Assembly (NCBI GenBank): GCA_016712745.1
Contig: JADJQN010000004.1
Coordinates: forward strand, 434,001-498,000
DNA length: 64,000 bases
Origin: Sandaracinaceae bacterium
GTDB taxonomy: Bacteria > Myxococcota_A > Polyangia > Polyangiales > JADJQN01
Direction of reading: 5' to 3'
In this document: positions 24,318 through 33,712 of the stretch, piece after piece
Position numbering within the stretch: position 1 is the first letter of the stretch
Layout of the letters: every line of letters starts with the position of its first letter
Translations under genes and position numbers: made by a program
The notes under the pieces: generated by a model
The model's database searches: none
Told to the model about the DNA's origin: nothing
The model's input: only the letters and a program-made list of their open reading frames with translations

Positions 24318-25157
24318 ATGGGTTGGTTCCAAAAGACGCGCGCCGCCGTCGACGGCACTGAAAAAAAGACGATTGGCGCGGGTGTTTTCCGCCGCTGCGA
24401 CGATTGTGGCGCAACCTTACTGGCCGAAGAATTCACGGCCAACCTGGAAGTTTGTCCGAAGTGCAACTTCCACTACCGCCTCAGCGGCGAAGCTTGGCTC
24501 GAGATGCTTTTGGACCCGGGCTCGTTCGTCGAACACGACAAAGATTTGTCGCCCATTGATCCGCTTGGCTTCAAAGACAGCAAGCGCTACCGCGACCGCA
24601 TCAAAGCATCGCAAAAAAGTTCGGGGCTCAAAGACGCATTCATGAGCGGCGCTGGAACCATGGAGGGCAAGCCCATCCAAATCGGAACGTTCTTGTTCCG
24701 ATTCATGGGCGGGAGCATGGGCTCGGTTGTGGGCGAAAAGATAACGCGCATGTTTGAGCGTGGCGCCTCCATGAAGCAGCCCGTGATTTTGCTCTCGTCG
24801 TCCGGTGGCGCGCGAATGCAAGAGGGCGTGCTTTCACTAATGCAGATGGCCAAAACGGTGGCGGCACTTGGCCGCTTGCGCGACGCCGGTGCGCCGTTCG
24901 TGAGTGTGCTTCTCGATCCGACAACGGGCGGAGTTGCAGCAAGCTTTGCGTTGCTGGGCGACGTCAACATTGCTGAGCCGCGTGCGTTGATCGGGTTTGC
25001 GGGCGCGCGCGTGATTGAGCAGACGATTCGTCAAAAGCTACCCGAAGGCTTTCAGCGCGCCGAGTTCTTGCTCGACCACGGAATGATCGACATCATCGCG
25101 GAGCGTCGCGAAATGCGCGCGACGATCGCTCGCGTGCTCGCCCACTTAATCGGGTGA
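24318..25157 (+). CDS. accD: Acetyl-CoA carboxylase carboxyltransferase subunit beta
   Basis: With AccA it transfers carboxylate from biotin to acetyl-CoA to give malonyl-CoA. The 279 residues match the family. The N-terminal C4 zinc finger uses C27, C30, C46 and C49. Other hallmarks are GSMGSVVGEKITR, SSSGGARMQEGVLSLMQMAK and LDPTTGGVAASFALLGDV. The gene overlaps folC by four bases (GTGA), the accD-folC coupling known from many bacteria. accBC lie 11 kb away. Confidence 0.96.
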   Translation: MGWFQKTRAAVDGTEKKTIGAGVFRRCDDCGATLLAEEFTANLEVCPKCNFHYRLSGEAWLEMLLDPGSFVEHDKDLSPIDPLGFKDSKRYRDRIKASQKSSGLKDAFMSGAGTMEGKPIQIGTFLFRFMGGSMGSVVGEKITRMFERGASMKQPVILLSSSGGARMQEGVLSLMQMAKTVAALGRLRDAGAPFVSVLLDPTTGGVAASFALLGDVNIAEPRALIGFAGARVIEQTIRQKLPEGFQRAEFLLDHGMIDIIAERREMRATIARVLAHLIG

Positions 25158-26371
25158 CCTACCAAGAGGCAGTACGATGGCTCTACGCTCTGGAGCCGCG
25201 CGGCGTCCGCCTTGAGCTCGATCGAATGCGCGCGGCGCTCAAGCTCGCAGGCAATCCTGAGCGCGGCATGAAGTTCGTGCACGTTGCCGGAACCAATGGA
25301 AAAGGAAGCGTCTGCGCAATGATTGAGCGGGGCTTGCGCGCAGCCGGCTATCGCACGGGCCTCTATACGTCACCGCATTTGCACCGCTTCGTCGAGCGCA
25401 TCCGCGTGAACGGGCGACCGATGTCAGAGACGATGCTTGCGCGCCGTGCCACAAAACTTCGCGCAATGCTCGAACGAAAAGATGCCCCGGCACTCACCTT
25501 CTTCGAGGTCGCGACCTTGCTAGCATTTGAAACCTTCCGCGCTGCGGGCTGCGACGTGGTGGTACTCGAGGTTGGCTTGGGAGGGCGCCTCGATGCGACC
25601 AACGTAGTGACGCCTCTTCTCACTGTGATCACCCACATCGCCTTCGACCATATGCAGTACTTGGGCAACACACTCCCGCGCATCGCGCGCGAGAAGGCCG
25701 GCATCGTGAAGCGTGGTGTGCCGCTCGTCTTGGGAGTGCGCGAGAAGGGAGCGCGGGCAGCTATTGAACGCGTTGCGAAAGCGAAGCACGCGCAGATCAT
25801 CACCCCTGGCGTGTTGCCGTCACTGCGCGTCGCGCTGCGGGGCGCGCATCAACGCGAGAACGCCGCGATTGCCGTGACGACACTTCAGCAACTAAGAACG
25901 CGTGGCCTGAAAATTCCCCAGCGCGCAATTGAGTCTGCGTTAGGGTCGGTGAAGTGGCCGGCGAGGCTTGAGCTCGTGCGCGGAGCGCCTTCCATGTTGT
26001 TTGACGCGGCTCACAACCCCGACGGTTGCACTGCGCTCGCCGAGCATTTGAAAGAGATGCATGCGAAGCGCGTCGTTCTCCTTTTCGCTGCGATGAGTGA
26101 CAAGGATCACGAGGCGATGCTGGCGCCGCTCGCGCCGCTCGTTGCAAGCATCATCTACACCCGCCCAGACACACCACGCGCCGCTGCGCCGACGACGTTG
26201 GCGCGCGTGCGCCGCGGTCTGGTCATTCCGAGCCCTAGCACCGCGCTTCGTCGGGCACGCACCCTCGCGGGTAAGGATGGGCTCGTTGTCGTCGCAGGAA
26301 GCATCTACTTGCTCGCCGAAGTGCGTGCGAAAGCGCTTGGTGTCCGCACGGAACCGCCCATTGCAATGTGA
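25154..26371 (+). CDS. folC: Folylpolyglutamate synthase / dihydrofolate synthase
   Basis: Mur-ligase-family enzyme that adds glutamate to dihydropteroate or folates. The 405-residue product has the P-loop VAGTNGKGSVCAMIE, the metal and folate motif RTGLYTSPHLHRFVERIRVN, LEVGLGGRLDATNVV, and THIAFDHMQYLGNTLPRIAR. The C-terminal ligase domain has LFDAAHNPDGC. The start is GTG at 25154, overlapping the accD stop by four bases. Confidence 0.95.
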   Translation: MTYQEAVRWLYALEPRGVRLELDRMRAALKLAGNPERGMKFVHVAGTNGKGSVCAMIERGLRAAGYRTGLYTSPHLHRFVERIRVNGRPMSETMLARRATKLRAMLERKDAPALTFFEVATLLAFETFRAAGCDVVVLEVGLGGRLDATNVVTPLLTVITHIAFDHMQYLGNTLPRIAREKAGIVKRGVPLVLGVREKGARAAIERVAKAKHAQIITPGVLPSLRVALRGAHQRENAAIAVTTLQQLRTRGLKIPQRAIESALGSVKWPARLELVRGAPSMLFDAAHNPDGCTALAEHLKEMHAKRVVLLFAAMSDKDHEAMLAPLAPLVASIIYTRPDTPRAAAPTTLARVRRGLVIPSPSTALRRARTLAGKDGLVVVAGSIYLLAEVRAKALGVRTEPPIAM

Positions 26372-26413
26372 GCAGTTGAAAGGCGCGCTGCATTCATCGA
26401 TCCTTGGCGCCGC

Positions 26414-27259
26414 ATGACGGACCCCGTAGCAGGCCTCCGCGGTCGCACGATTGCAATCTTCGAGAGCCGTCGTGCGGCGGAGATGGCGCGCCTTGTCGAG
26501 CGCTACGGCGGCGTCGCATTGGTTGCTCCGACGATGAAAGAAGTGCCGCTCGAGGCCGGACCGGCCGTCGTCGCGTTTGCGAGCGCACTTCGGGCAAAGG
26601 AAATCGACGTTCTGCTCTTGCTCACAGGCGTTGGCACGCGTGCGTTGACCACTGCGCTCGAGACGATGATGAGTCGCGAGGAGTTTCGCGACCGCATTTC
26701 GGCCGTCGCAACCTTTGCACGCGGCCCTAAAACCTTAGCCGCGCTCAAGGAGCTGGGCGCCACCGGCTACGTCGTGGCGCCGGAGCCTTTTACGTGGGTC
26801 GACCTGCTCGCCTGCGTGAAGGAAAAGGTGGATCTCGCGGGGGCGTATGTCGCTGTACAGCAATACGGAGTGGAGCACCCCGAGCTGACTGCGGCGCTGG
26901 TCGGCGCGGGCGCGCGCGTGATGCAGGTCCCGGTCTATCGCTGGCATTTGCCCGACGACCTAGCCCCCATCCACGCGGCGATTGACGCGATGCTCGACGG
27001 AGAAGTAACCGCTGCGCTATTCACGAGCGCGCAGCAAGTCGATCACCTCCTGCAAGTTGCCGCAATGCGGACCAAGCGTGATGCGCTCGAAATTGCGCTG
27101 CGCCAGCGCATTCTCATCGGGTCAATTGGCCCGACCTGCACCGAACGCTTGACGTCGTTGGGCTTTGTCCCGGATCTCGAGCCGGTCCACAGTCATATGG
27201 GGCATCTGGTGAAAGAGCTGGCGCAGCAAATCGATACAGTGCAAAAGAGGACCCCATGA
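26414..27259 (+). CDS. hemD: Uroporphyrinogen-III synthase
   Basis: Cyclises hydroxymethylbilane to uroporphyrinogen III in haem biosynthesis. The 281 residues fit the family. The sequence is typically variable, but GRTIAIFESRRAAEMARLVE, LLLLTGVGTRALTTALE, VAVQQYGVEHPELTAALVGA and FTSAQQVDHLLQVA are recognisable. Its TGA overlaps the ATG of hemE by four bases, so it is coupled to hemE. Position before hemE strengthens the identification. Confidence 0.9.
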   Translation: MTDPVAGLRGRTIAIFESRRAAEMARLVERYGGVALVAPTMKEVPLEAGPAVVAFASALRAKEIDVLLLLTGVGTRALTTALETMMSREEFRDRISAVATFARGPKTLAALKELGATGYVVAPEPFTWVDLLACVKEKVDLAGAYVAVQQYGVEHPELTAALVGAGARVMQVPVYRWHLPDDLAPIHAAIDAMLDGEVTAALFTSAQQVDHLLQVAAMRTKRDALEIALRQRILIGSIGPTCTERLTSLGFVPDLEPVHSHMGHLVKELAQQIDTVQKRTP

Positions 27260-28281
27260 GTGCTTTCTTGAAAGCTTGTCGACGCGAACCCACCTCGCAC
27301 ACGCCGATTTGGATCATGCGTCAGGCGGGTCGTTATCAACCTGAGTACCGTGCCATTCGTTCGAAGGTCAGCTTTGTCGAGCTCTGCAAGTCGCCCGACT
27401 TGGCCGCCGAGGTGACGATTCTTCCCGTCACGCAGCTCGGCGTTGATGCTGCGATTATTTTTGCTGACATCTTGTTGGTCCTCGAACCGTTGGGCATTGG
27501 TTTCGAGTTTACCAAAGACGACGGTCCGTCGATCTTGCGTCCCATTCGCGAGTCGAAAGACGTGGACGCTGTCTCGAGTGCGATTCACGCGGCGGACTCT
27601 CTTCACTACGTGATGGAGTCGATCAAGAAAACGAAAGCAGGTCTGCCCAAAGACATTCCGCTCATCGGATTTGCGGGCGCACCATTCACGCTCGCTTCGT
27701 ACGCGATCGAAGGCGGCGGCTCCAAGAACTACCTTCACACCAAGCGCATGATGTACAGCGACGAAGGCGCGTGGCGCGCCTTGATGCAAAAACTGTCGGC
27801 GGCAATCGCGGACTATCTCAACGCGCAGATTCAAGCTGGCGCAGATGCCGTGCAGCTCTTCGACAGTTGGGTGGGCGCGCTTTCGCCGAGCGACTACGTG
27901 CGATACGTCGCACCATTCGTTCGCGGCATATTCGATTCTCTGCCCAAGCACATTCCGGCGATTCACTTCGGCACCGGCAATCCCGCGCTTTATCCGCACA
28001 TGAAAGCGGCCGGGGGCACCGTGATCGGAATCGACTGGCGCGTCGACCTCGGCACGACGTGGCGCCTACTCGGCGATGATGTTGCGATCATGGGTAACCT
28101 GGACCCGGTGTCTTTGCTTGCTCCAAAAGCCGTGCTTGCGGAGCGCGCGAAAGACGTACTTGATTCGGCGAATGGTCAGCCGGGGCATATTTTCAATCTC
28201 GGGCACGGCGTGTTTCCTGAGGTGCAGGTCGATCAGGTGAGAGCCCTGGTCGATTTTGTTCACGAAGCTTCGGCGCGCTAG
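27256..28281 (+). CDS. hemE: Uroporphyrinogen decarboxylase
   Basis: Decarboxylates uroporphyrinogen III to coproporphyrinogen III. The 341 residues match the usual length. Signature motifs are IWIMRQAGRYQPEYR near the N terminus, DAAIIFADILLVLEPLG, GFAGAPFTLASYAIEGGGSK, QLFDSWVG, and FNLGHGVFPE near the end. Second gene of the hemD-hemE-hemG run, with a four-base overlap upstream and a six-base gap downstream. Confidence 0.97.
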   Translation: MSAFLKACRREPTSHTPIWIMRQAGRYQPEYRAIRSKVSFVELCKSPDLAAEVTILPVTQLGVDAAIIFADILLVLEPLGIGFEFTKDDGPSILRPIRESKDVDAVSSAIHAADSLHYVMESIKKTKAGLPKDIPLIGFAGAPFTLASYAIEGGGSKNYLHTKRMMYSDEGAWRALMQKLSAAIADYLNAQIQAGADAVQLFDSWVGALSPSDYVRYVAPFVRGIFDSLPKHIPAIHFGTGNPALYPHMKAAGGTVIGIDWRVDLGTTWRLLGDDVAIMGNLDPVSLLAPKAVLAERAKDVLDSANGQPGHIFNLGHGVFPEVQVDQVRALVDFVHEASAR

Positions 28282-28287
28282 TTCGAT

Positions 28288-29703
28288 ATGCCGCGGGTCG
28301 TTGTTATTGGCGGTGGAATTTCCGGTCTGGCGGCTGCGTATACAATTGTCGCCGCTCGATCTGATCTCGACGTCACCGTGCTTGAAGCGTCCGCGCGAGT
28401 CGGAGGCACCCAGAGCACGGAGCTCACGGACGATGGCTTCTTGATCGAACGCGGACCCGATTCCTTCATCACCGATAAACCATGGGCGCTTGCATTGGCG
28501 AAGTCGTTGGGACTCGAAAGCGAAATCATCTCGACGAACGCGGAGCACCGAGGATCGTACGTAGTTTCCAAGGGCCGCTTGGAGCGCGTGCCCGATGGAT
28601 TCTCACTGATGGCGCCTACGCGCGCGCTGTCTTTTTTGCGTTCACCTATTTTTTCGTGGCGCGGCAAAGCGCGCGTTGCGCTGGAATTGGCCCTGCCTCG
28701 TGGACGCGCGCGCGACGATGAAAGCCTGGCGGGCTTCGTCCAGCGACGCTTCGGTCACGAGGCCTTCGAGCGTTTGGCCCAGCCGATGGTCGCCGGCATC
28801 TACGGAGCCGATCCGTTTCGCTTGAGCCTGCGCGCAACGATGCCGCGTTTTCTCGAGGCGGAACGGGAAAGTCGCAGCGTCATTCTCAACTTGCGCGCCA
28901 AGGAAAAGAAGGCAAAAGCCGAGCACGGCGCAGGCGCACGTTACGGCCTGTTCGCATCGTTTCGGCGCGGCATGCAGACCTTGCCGGACGCGCTCGAGAA
29001 ACAACTTGGCGACCGCATCCGAACAAACGTTCGAGTCACATCGATCGCTCGAAATGATCTTGGCCAATATGCCTTGACGCTCGCCTCGGGCGAGACGTTG
29101 ACGGCTGATGCGGTGATTAGTGCACTGCCGGCACCGAGCGCCGCGCCGATCTTGCGCGCACTGGACGCGCGACTCTTCTCGCTGCTCGGCGACATCGAGC
29201 ACGGAAGCACTGCGATGGTGACGTTCGCCTACCGCACCGCAGACGTTCCGCACCCTCTCGACGCGTTTGGATTTGTGGTGCCGACAATCGAGCGCCGCGC
29301 TTGCCTAGCTTCGACATGGGCGAGCGTAAAATTCGCGGGGCGCGCGCCCGCGGGTATGTGCCTTCTGCGTGTCTTCATCGGGGGCCAGAACGCAGACGCG
29401 TTCTTCGCTCAGGGTGACGATGAGCTCATTGCCGTCGCGAAGAGCGAGCTGCGCGATCTAATGGGAATCGCAGTCACGCCCCATCTCACACGCGTGCAGC
29501 GCTGGCCGCACGCTATGCCGCAATATCTGATCGGCCATCTCGATCGCGTCGCTGCGGTGGAGCGCGTCATGCAAGATCACGCGTCGCTGGCTCTTGCGGG
29601 CAACGCACTGCATGGAGTTGGCATTCCAGACGCGATTCACGCGGGAGAAATGGCGGCCGAGCGCGTACTCGACTATCTGCCCCAGCGCGCGTCGATGTCC
29701 TGA
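28288..29703 (+). CDS. hemG: Oxygen-dependent protoporphyrinogen oxidase (HemY type)
   Basis: FAD enzyme that oxidises protoporphyrinogen IX (or coproporphyrinogen III in the alternative branch). The 471 residues include the dinucleotide-binding motif VVVIGGGISGLAAAYTI, the family signature ERGPDSFITDKPWALALAKS, and the C-terminal FAD box LALAGNALHGVGIPDAIHAG. The gene is often named hemY or hemG in this family; HemG here means protoporphyrinogen oxidase, not the flavodoxin-like enzyme. It lies directly after hemE. Confidence 0.93.
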   Translation: MPRVVVIGGGISGLAAAYTIVAARSDLDVTVLEASARVGGTQSTELTDDGFLIERGPDSFITDKPWALALAKSLGLESEIISTNAEHRGSYVVSKGRLERVPDGFSLMAPTRALSFLRSPIFSWRGKARVALELALPRGRARDDESLAGFVQRRFGHEAFERLAQPMVAGIYGADPFRLSLRATMPRFLEAERESRSVILNLRAKEKKAKAEHGAGARYGLFASFRRGMQTLPDALEKQLGDRIRTNVRVTSIARNDLGQYALTLASGETLTADAVISALPAPSAAPILRALDARLFSLLGDIEHGSTAMVTFAYRTADVPHPLDAFGFVVPTIERRACLASTWASVKFAGRAPAGMCLLRVFIGGQNADAFFAQGDDELIAVAKSELRDLMGIAVTPHLTRVQRWPHAMPQYLIGHLDRVAAVERVMQDHASLALAGNALHGVGIPDAIHAGEMAAERVLDYLPQRASMS

Positions 29704-29715
29704 TAGGCTTGCGAC

Positions 29716-30918
29716 GTGGGTTTTTGGGACAGGCTTTTTGGTGGAGCGCGCAGGGCTCAGGTCGAGGCCCACGAGGGAGCCGTTCGCGCCCGCGATACAT
29801 TGGCTCGCGGAGATGCGGCGGGCGCCTTTTCCATTGCATGCGCTGCGCTCAGTCACAACGCGGTGGATCCTGAAGCACTCGCGATCGCGTCGGACGCCAT
29901 CCTCGTACTCGGTGAAAGCGATACCTCGGAGCTCTTCCGCCGGGCAGCTGACGCGCCGCATGACGTCGAAGCACTGCTCGAGCTCGGAAGCGACCTTCTG
30001 TCGCACGAGCTCGCCGATGTTGCGGTCGCGATTTTGAACGAGGCGCTCCTGCTCGCTCCCTTCGACGCCGTGGTGCGGAGCGAGCTTTCACTCGCGTACG
30101 CTTACATGGGCCGACCTAACGAAGTCGTTGCGACGCTCGCGATGCACCCCTGTCTCGCTGACGATCCGGGCGCTCTGTTCTCGTTCGCGTGGGCTTCGCT
30201 TTTGTCCGGTGACCTTGAAGCAGCACAATCGTCACTTGCGCAGCTTTCCCAGCATCGCCAGGCCGAGCCTCTCACCCAGAAGCTTGCGGCAGCGCTTGCA
30301 CGCACCGAAGTGCCACCGGCCTCGGCGCCGCCCGACGCTCGCGATTATTATTTCTTGGAGTACGGCGGCGTCGTGCTTATTCAAGCGGAGACCTGCGGAG
30401 GCCGCTTCGGACCCCTCGACGTAGACACCGCGACTCTCGCAACCATGCTCGGGCGCGCTGCGTTCGTACTCGATGGCATGGGCGCGAGTGATCGGCCTTG
30501 CGTAGCTGCAAATGACGCGTCCGCCGCGCTCGCGGAACAGCTTGCGCAGAGCCTTGGAACCTCAGTCACCAAGCTTCCGCCGCATGGACGCTTGCCGCGC
30601 ATGATTCTGGTGGCTCAAGACGCGGAAGACTTTGAGCCTCTGCTGCCGCGCTTCGGATCACCGGCCGAGGTCGTCACGGTCGCGCTCACGTTGCCGTGGG
30701 CGCGCGGTGTTGCGATTGCGCCCGATGTTGTGGGTGCGTTGGTAAGGCGCGCTCGCTACTCCGCGTCTACCGCGACGCCGAGCGAGCTTCTCGATCCGGC
30801 GCTCAGTCTCTTTCTCTCGACGCGAAAGACTCGATTGCCTACCGCCGATCGCGAAGCGCACGGCGTATGCGCCCGATGCGCCGCTGCCCCGACCGGCGGC
30901 CGAGCTCAGAAAAAGTGA
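29716..30918 (+). CDS. Tetratricopeptide-like protein in the haem operon
   Basis: A 400-residue soluble protein beginning MGFWDRLFGGARRAQVEAHE. Helical repeats of TPR type fill about 20-205 (DVEALLELGSDLLSHELADV, VAILNEALLLAPFDA). A second domain (about 205-385), with YYFLEYGGVVLIQAET and RFGPLDVDTATLATML, is not recognised. Start is GTG at 29716, 12 bases after hemG. Function unknown; co-transcription with haem genes may be incidental. Its last 13 bases overlap the convergent outer-membrane protein gene. Confidence 0.75.
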   Translation: MGFWDRLFGGARRAQVEAHEGAVRARDTLARGDAAGAFSIACAALSHNAVDPEALAIASDAILVLGESDTSELFRRAADAPHDVEALLELGSDLLSHELADVAVAILNEALLLAPFDAVVRSELSLAYAYMGRPNEVVATLAMHPCLADDPGALFSFAWASLLSGDLEAAQSSLAQLSQHRQAEPLTQKLAAALARTEVPPASAPPDARDYYFLEYGGVVLIQAETCGGRFGPLDVDTATLATMLGRAAFVLDGMGASDRPCVAANDASAALAEQLAQSLGTSVTKLPPHGRLPRMILVAQDAEDFEPLLPRFGSPAEVVTVALTLPWARGVAIAPDVVGALVRRARYSASTATPSELLDPALSLFLSTRKTRLPTADREAHGVCARCAAAPTGGRAQKK

Positions 30919-31652
30919 AACGTAGCCTGAATCTGACCGCGCACCTGGATGCCAACGGCGCTGCCGGGCACGGTGAAATCGAAGTTCGTTACGCCAGAGG
31001 GGTTCGTGTCGAGCTGCGAGCGTGAAAGGTTCAAAATCTCCACGTTCAGGCCAGCGCCGATGGAGAAGAGGTCGCTCGGTACGATGTCGAGACCGAGCGC
31101 GCCGCCCAGAGTGAAACCGTAGACCGAAACACTCGTCAGCCCGGGGTTTGCGTAGTTGACGCTACCGTTCCACGCGTAGCCGAAGTGCGCGCGCACGAAC
31201 GGGGAGATGATGGGTGTCGGCAAGCGCAAGCCGACTTCGAGAGCGACCGTTCCAACATCGAACGACGAGTAGTGCGAGACAACGCCGCGGATGCCTGCGT
31301 CGAGAAAGAGAAAGTGAAGACCGGCCGCGAGACCACCGGAGACGCCGGTGTCTTTGACCTCAACGATTTCGGGATAGAGGTTGGAGTAGCTCAGCGCGCG
31401 CAAGTTGACGAAGCTGTAGCCGCCGATGGCTTCGATCCAGAGAATGTTGTGGCCGTCGGAATCTTCTTCCTCGGCAGGCTCGTCTTCGGTCTGCGGCAAC
31501 GGATCGGCGACGGGTGCCGTCTCGGCGGCGGATGAGGTGTGTCGTTCGGTCGTGACCGTGCGCTGCGTTGAGGCCGTCCTCTCCTGAGCGTGAGCGACCC
31601 CGCCACCACCCAAGAGTACCAACGTCAGTACCGTTCCAATCGAAGCGCGCAT
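30906..31652 (-). CDS. Outer-membrane beta-barrel protein
   Basis: A 248-residue exported protein: signal peptide to about residue 23 (GGGVAHA-QE), a Ser/Thr/Glu-rich linker (about 24-65), then alternating hydrophobic strands such as ILWIEAIGGYSFVNLRAL and VRAHFGYAWNGSVNYA with a closing aromatic QIQATFHFF. This terminal Phe fits recognition by the BAM complex. It is probably a small OmpA-like or OmpW-like barrel; ligand unknown. Confidence 0.78.
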   Translation of the reverse strand: MRASIGTVLTLVLLGGGGVAHAQERTASTQRTVTTERHTSSAAETAPVADPLPQTEDEPAEEEDSDGHNILWIEAIGGYSFVNLRALSYSNLYPEIVEVKDTGVSGGLAAGLHFLFLDAGIRGVVSHYSSFDVGTVALEVGLRLPTPIISPFVRAHFGYAWNGSVNYANPGLTSVSVYGFTLGGALGLDIVPSDLFSIGAGLNVEILNLSRSQLDTNPSGVTNFDFTVPGSAVGIQVRGQIQATFHFF

Positions 31653-31694
31653 GCCTAAGTCCTTTCAGTCCGTCGAACTTCTCTTCATTAACTC

Positions 31695-31892
31695 TTAATG
31701 GACGCTGCCACCGGGGCCGTCGTCGCCTTCGCCATCGTCTTCGGACACTGGCTCCGCCGGGACGCGGTAGCTTTCGTTGAGCCAGTTACCGAGGTCCAAG
31801 AGTTTGCACCGCGATGAGCAGAAGGGAAATGCCTTGTTAGTCACACGTGCTTCCACTGCTTTTTTGCATATGGGACAAACCGGCTCGAGCAT
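31695..31892 (-). CDS. yacG: DNA gyrase inhibitor YacG (zinc-binding)
   Basis: A 65-residue zinc protein with the family layout: CPICKKAV, then FPFCSSRCKLLDLGNWLNES and YRVPAEP. The four cysteines in CxxC and CxxxC form the zinc site. YacG inhibits gyrase by binding GyrB in Escherichia coli. Here the C-terminal tail is short and acidic (EDDGEGDDGPGG). Start at 31892 gives the usual length. Confidence 0.92.
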   Translation of the reverse strand: MLEPVCPICKKAVEARVTNKAFPFCSSRCKLLDLGNWLNESYRVPAEPVSEDDGEGDDGPGGSVH

Positions 31893-31993
31893 GCTGAGCA
31901 GTCTAGCAGTGATCGCGCAAACTCTGCGCGCCGCATTTTTGGACTTTGTACGCCGCGCCTTTCTACCATTGCGCTTGGGCAGGAGGTCGAGCG

Positions 31994-32368
31994 ATGAAGT
32001 CACGTATCCAAGAGCGCCGCAGTCGGCGTAGTTCGAATCGCGCGGTTGCACTCAACTATCAGCTCGAATACGCCCGTATAAAAGGTCGGCTCGAGGCATT
32101 CGTGCTTTCCGACGACGCGGGCTTAGTCGTCGCCTATGCGGGCGATCGGGCAGTCTGCGAGGAGCTCGGCGCCATGGCGCCGCTCATGCGTCGTTCCCCT
32201 TTTGCGATGCCGATGCCGCCCCTCCTGCTGGGCGCCGACGTAGCCGTTCGCCCGATTACGATCCTTGGACAGCCGCTCTTCTTGTCCGCGGCGGGTGGTG
32301 GCGTCGCACGGGATCTCGTACTCGCCGATTCAGCCCGCGGTGTCGAGCGTATCTTGTCCACGAACTGA
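31994..32368 (+). CDS. Small protein, possible roadblock/LC7-like fold
   Basis: A 124-residue protein with a basic N terminus (KSRIQERRSRRSSNRAVALN) and a central GRLEAFVLSDDAGLVVAYAG that resembles the roadblock/LC7 strand pair. Later strands LGADVAVRPITILGQPLFLS and a helix DSARGVERILST could complete the fold. The assignment is tentative. AGGAGG lies seven bases before ATG 31994. It is divergent from yacG and 15 bases before the MFS gene. Confidence 0.62.
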   Translation: MKSRIQERRSRRSSNRAVALNYQLEYARIKGRLEAFVLSDDAGLVVAYAGDRAVCEELGAMAPLMRRSPFAMPMPPLLLGADVAVRPITILGQPLFLSAAGGGVARDLVLADSARGVERILSTN

Positions 32369-32383
32369 CGCGGGGCTCGCGCA

Positions 32384-33712
32384 GTGTCCGAGTCCTCGTT
32401 GCACTCTGAGGCGGGCTTTCGCGAGCGCGCCGCGTTCTGCATGTTCGATTTCGCCAACTCGGCCTTCCCGACGGTCGCGCTGACCGCGTTCGGTGGCTCG
32501 TATTTTCAGTCCGTCCTGGTCGGTGCACGCGGTCTGCGCTTGGGTCCTCTCACGCTTGGCCCAACCGCTGCCTGGGGCGTTTGCATCTCCCTCGCGATGG
32601 CGCTCGTGACACTCACCTCGCCCATCATGGGCGCGTTCGCCGACTCTTCAGGAAGAAAACACCGACTGCTCAGCGGTTACGTCGGCGTCTGCGTGGCTGC
32701 GTGCGCGGCGTTGGCGTTCGTTCCGCCGGGGGCGGGTCTGACCGCGTTCGTACTCTATGTTGTCGCGAACTTCGCGTTCGAAGGCGCGTACGTTTTTTAC
32801 AATGCTTTCTTACCGGAGCTCGTCCCGCCTGAGCGCTTTGGTCGCCTCTCTGGCCAAGCATGGGCGCTCGGCTACGTCGGCGGCCTGCTCGCACTGTTTG
32901 CGGTGAAGCCGCTCATTCCCAAAGACTACTCAGTCGCGAGCGCCGGGCACGCGTCCTACATCTATCTGATCGTCGCGGCCTGGTATCTCCTCTTCAGCAT
33001 TCCGGCTTTGATCTGGCTCAAAGATCGTGTGGTGATCGACGCGCAGCCACTTGGCGCGCTTGCCCGCCGGTCATTCGCCATGCTCGCTACGACGCTGCGG
33101 GCGCTTCGCCGCTATCGCATGGTCGTGATCTTTCTCGCCGCCTACTTTCTGTACACCGACGCTCTGACAACGTTCTACGAGTTCGCGGGCATCTTCACAA
33201 AGGACGTGTTGGCATTCTCGCCAAGTGACAACGTCACGCTCTTTCTAATCTTGAATGTCGTGGCTGCTCCCGGCGCGTGGGCGAGTGGTTACCTGGTCGA
33301 CAAGCTCGGCGGCAAACGCTCGATTTTGATCACTCTCCTGCTGTGGCTTGTCGTGGTAGCGGGTGCTGCGCTCACGCGCTCGAAAGAATCGTTCTTTGGC
33401 GTAGCAATGCTGGCCGCCGTCGTCATTGGCGCGACCCAGGCTGCAAGCCGCGCGGTCATGGCGCGCATCGCACCTAGGAAACGCATGGGCGAGTTCATGG
33501 GCCTGCTCTCGTTGAGCGGCAAAGCGTCGTCGATTCTCGGCCCCACTCTCTATGGTGTCGTTGTCGACGCGAATATCGTTGCGGGCGACCCGGGTCACGG
33601 GCATCGTGTCGCCATCACGGTGATCGGATCTTTCTTTCTCATCGCGTTGGTGATTCTGCTGCAACTCGACGAACGAGTCGCTGCAGCGGATGCAGAACGC
33701 GAGATCGTATGA
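32384..33712 (+). CDS. MFS transporter, UMF1/Atg22-like family
   Basis: A 442-residue integral membrane transporter with about 12 hydrophobic segments. The opening FCMFDFANSAFPTVALTAFG is the signature of the UMF1 family, as is the LPELVPPERFGRLSGQAWAL motif. Substrate unknown; relatives are related to yeast Atg22 amino acid effluxers. Start is GTG at 32384. Its TGA overlaps the ATG of the phospholipase D-like gene by four bases, so the two are coupled. Confidence 0.9.
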   Translation: MSESSLHSEAGFRERAAFCMFDFANSAFPTVALTAFGGSYFQSVLVGARGLRLGPLTLGPTAAWGVCISLAMALVTLTSPIMGAFADSSGRKHRLLSGYVGVCVAACAALAFVPPGAGLTAFVLYVVANFAFEGAYVFYNAFLPELVPPERFGRLSGQAWALGYVGGLLALFAVKPLIPKDYSVASAGHASYIYLIVAAWYLLFSIPALIWLKDRVVIDAQPLGALARRSFAMLATTLRALRRYRMVVIFLAAYFLYTDALTTFYEFAGIFTKDVLAFSPSDNVTLFLILNVVAAPGAWASGYLVDKLGGKRSILITLLLWLVVVAGAALTRSKESFFGVAMLAAVVIGATQAASRAVMARIAPRKRMGEFMGLLSLSGKASSILGPTLYGVVVDANIVAGDPGHGHRVAITVIGSFFLIALVILLQLDERVAAADAEREIV

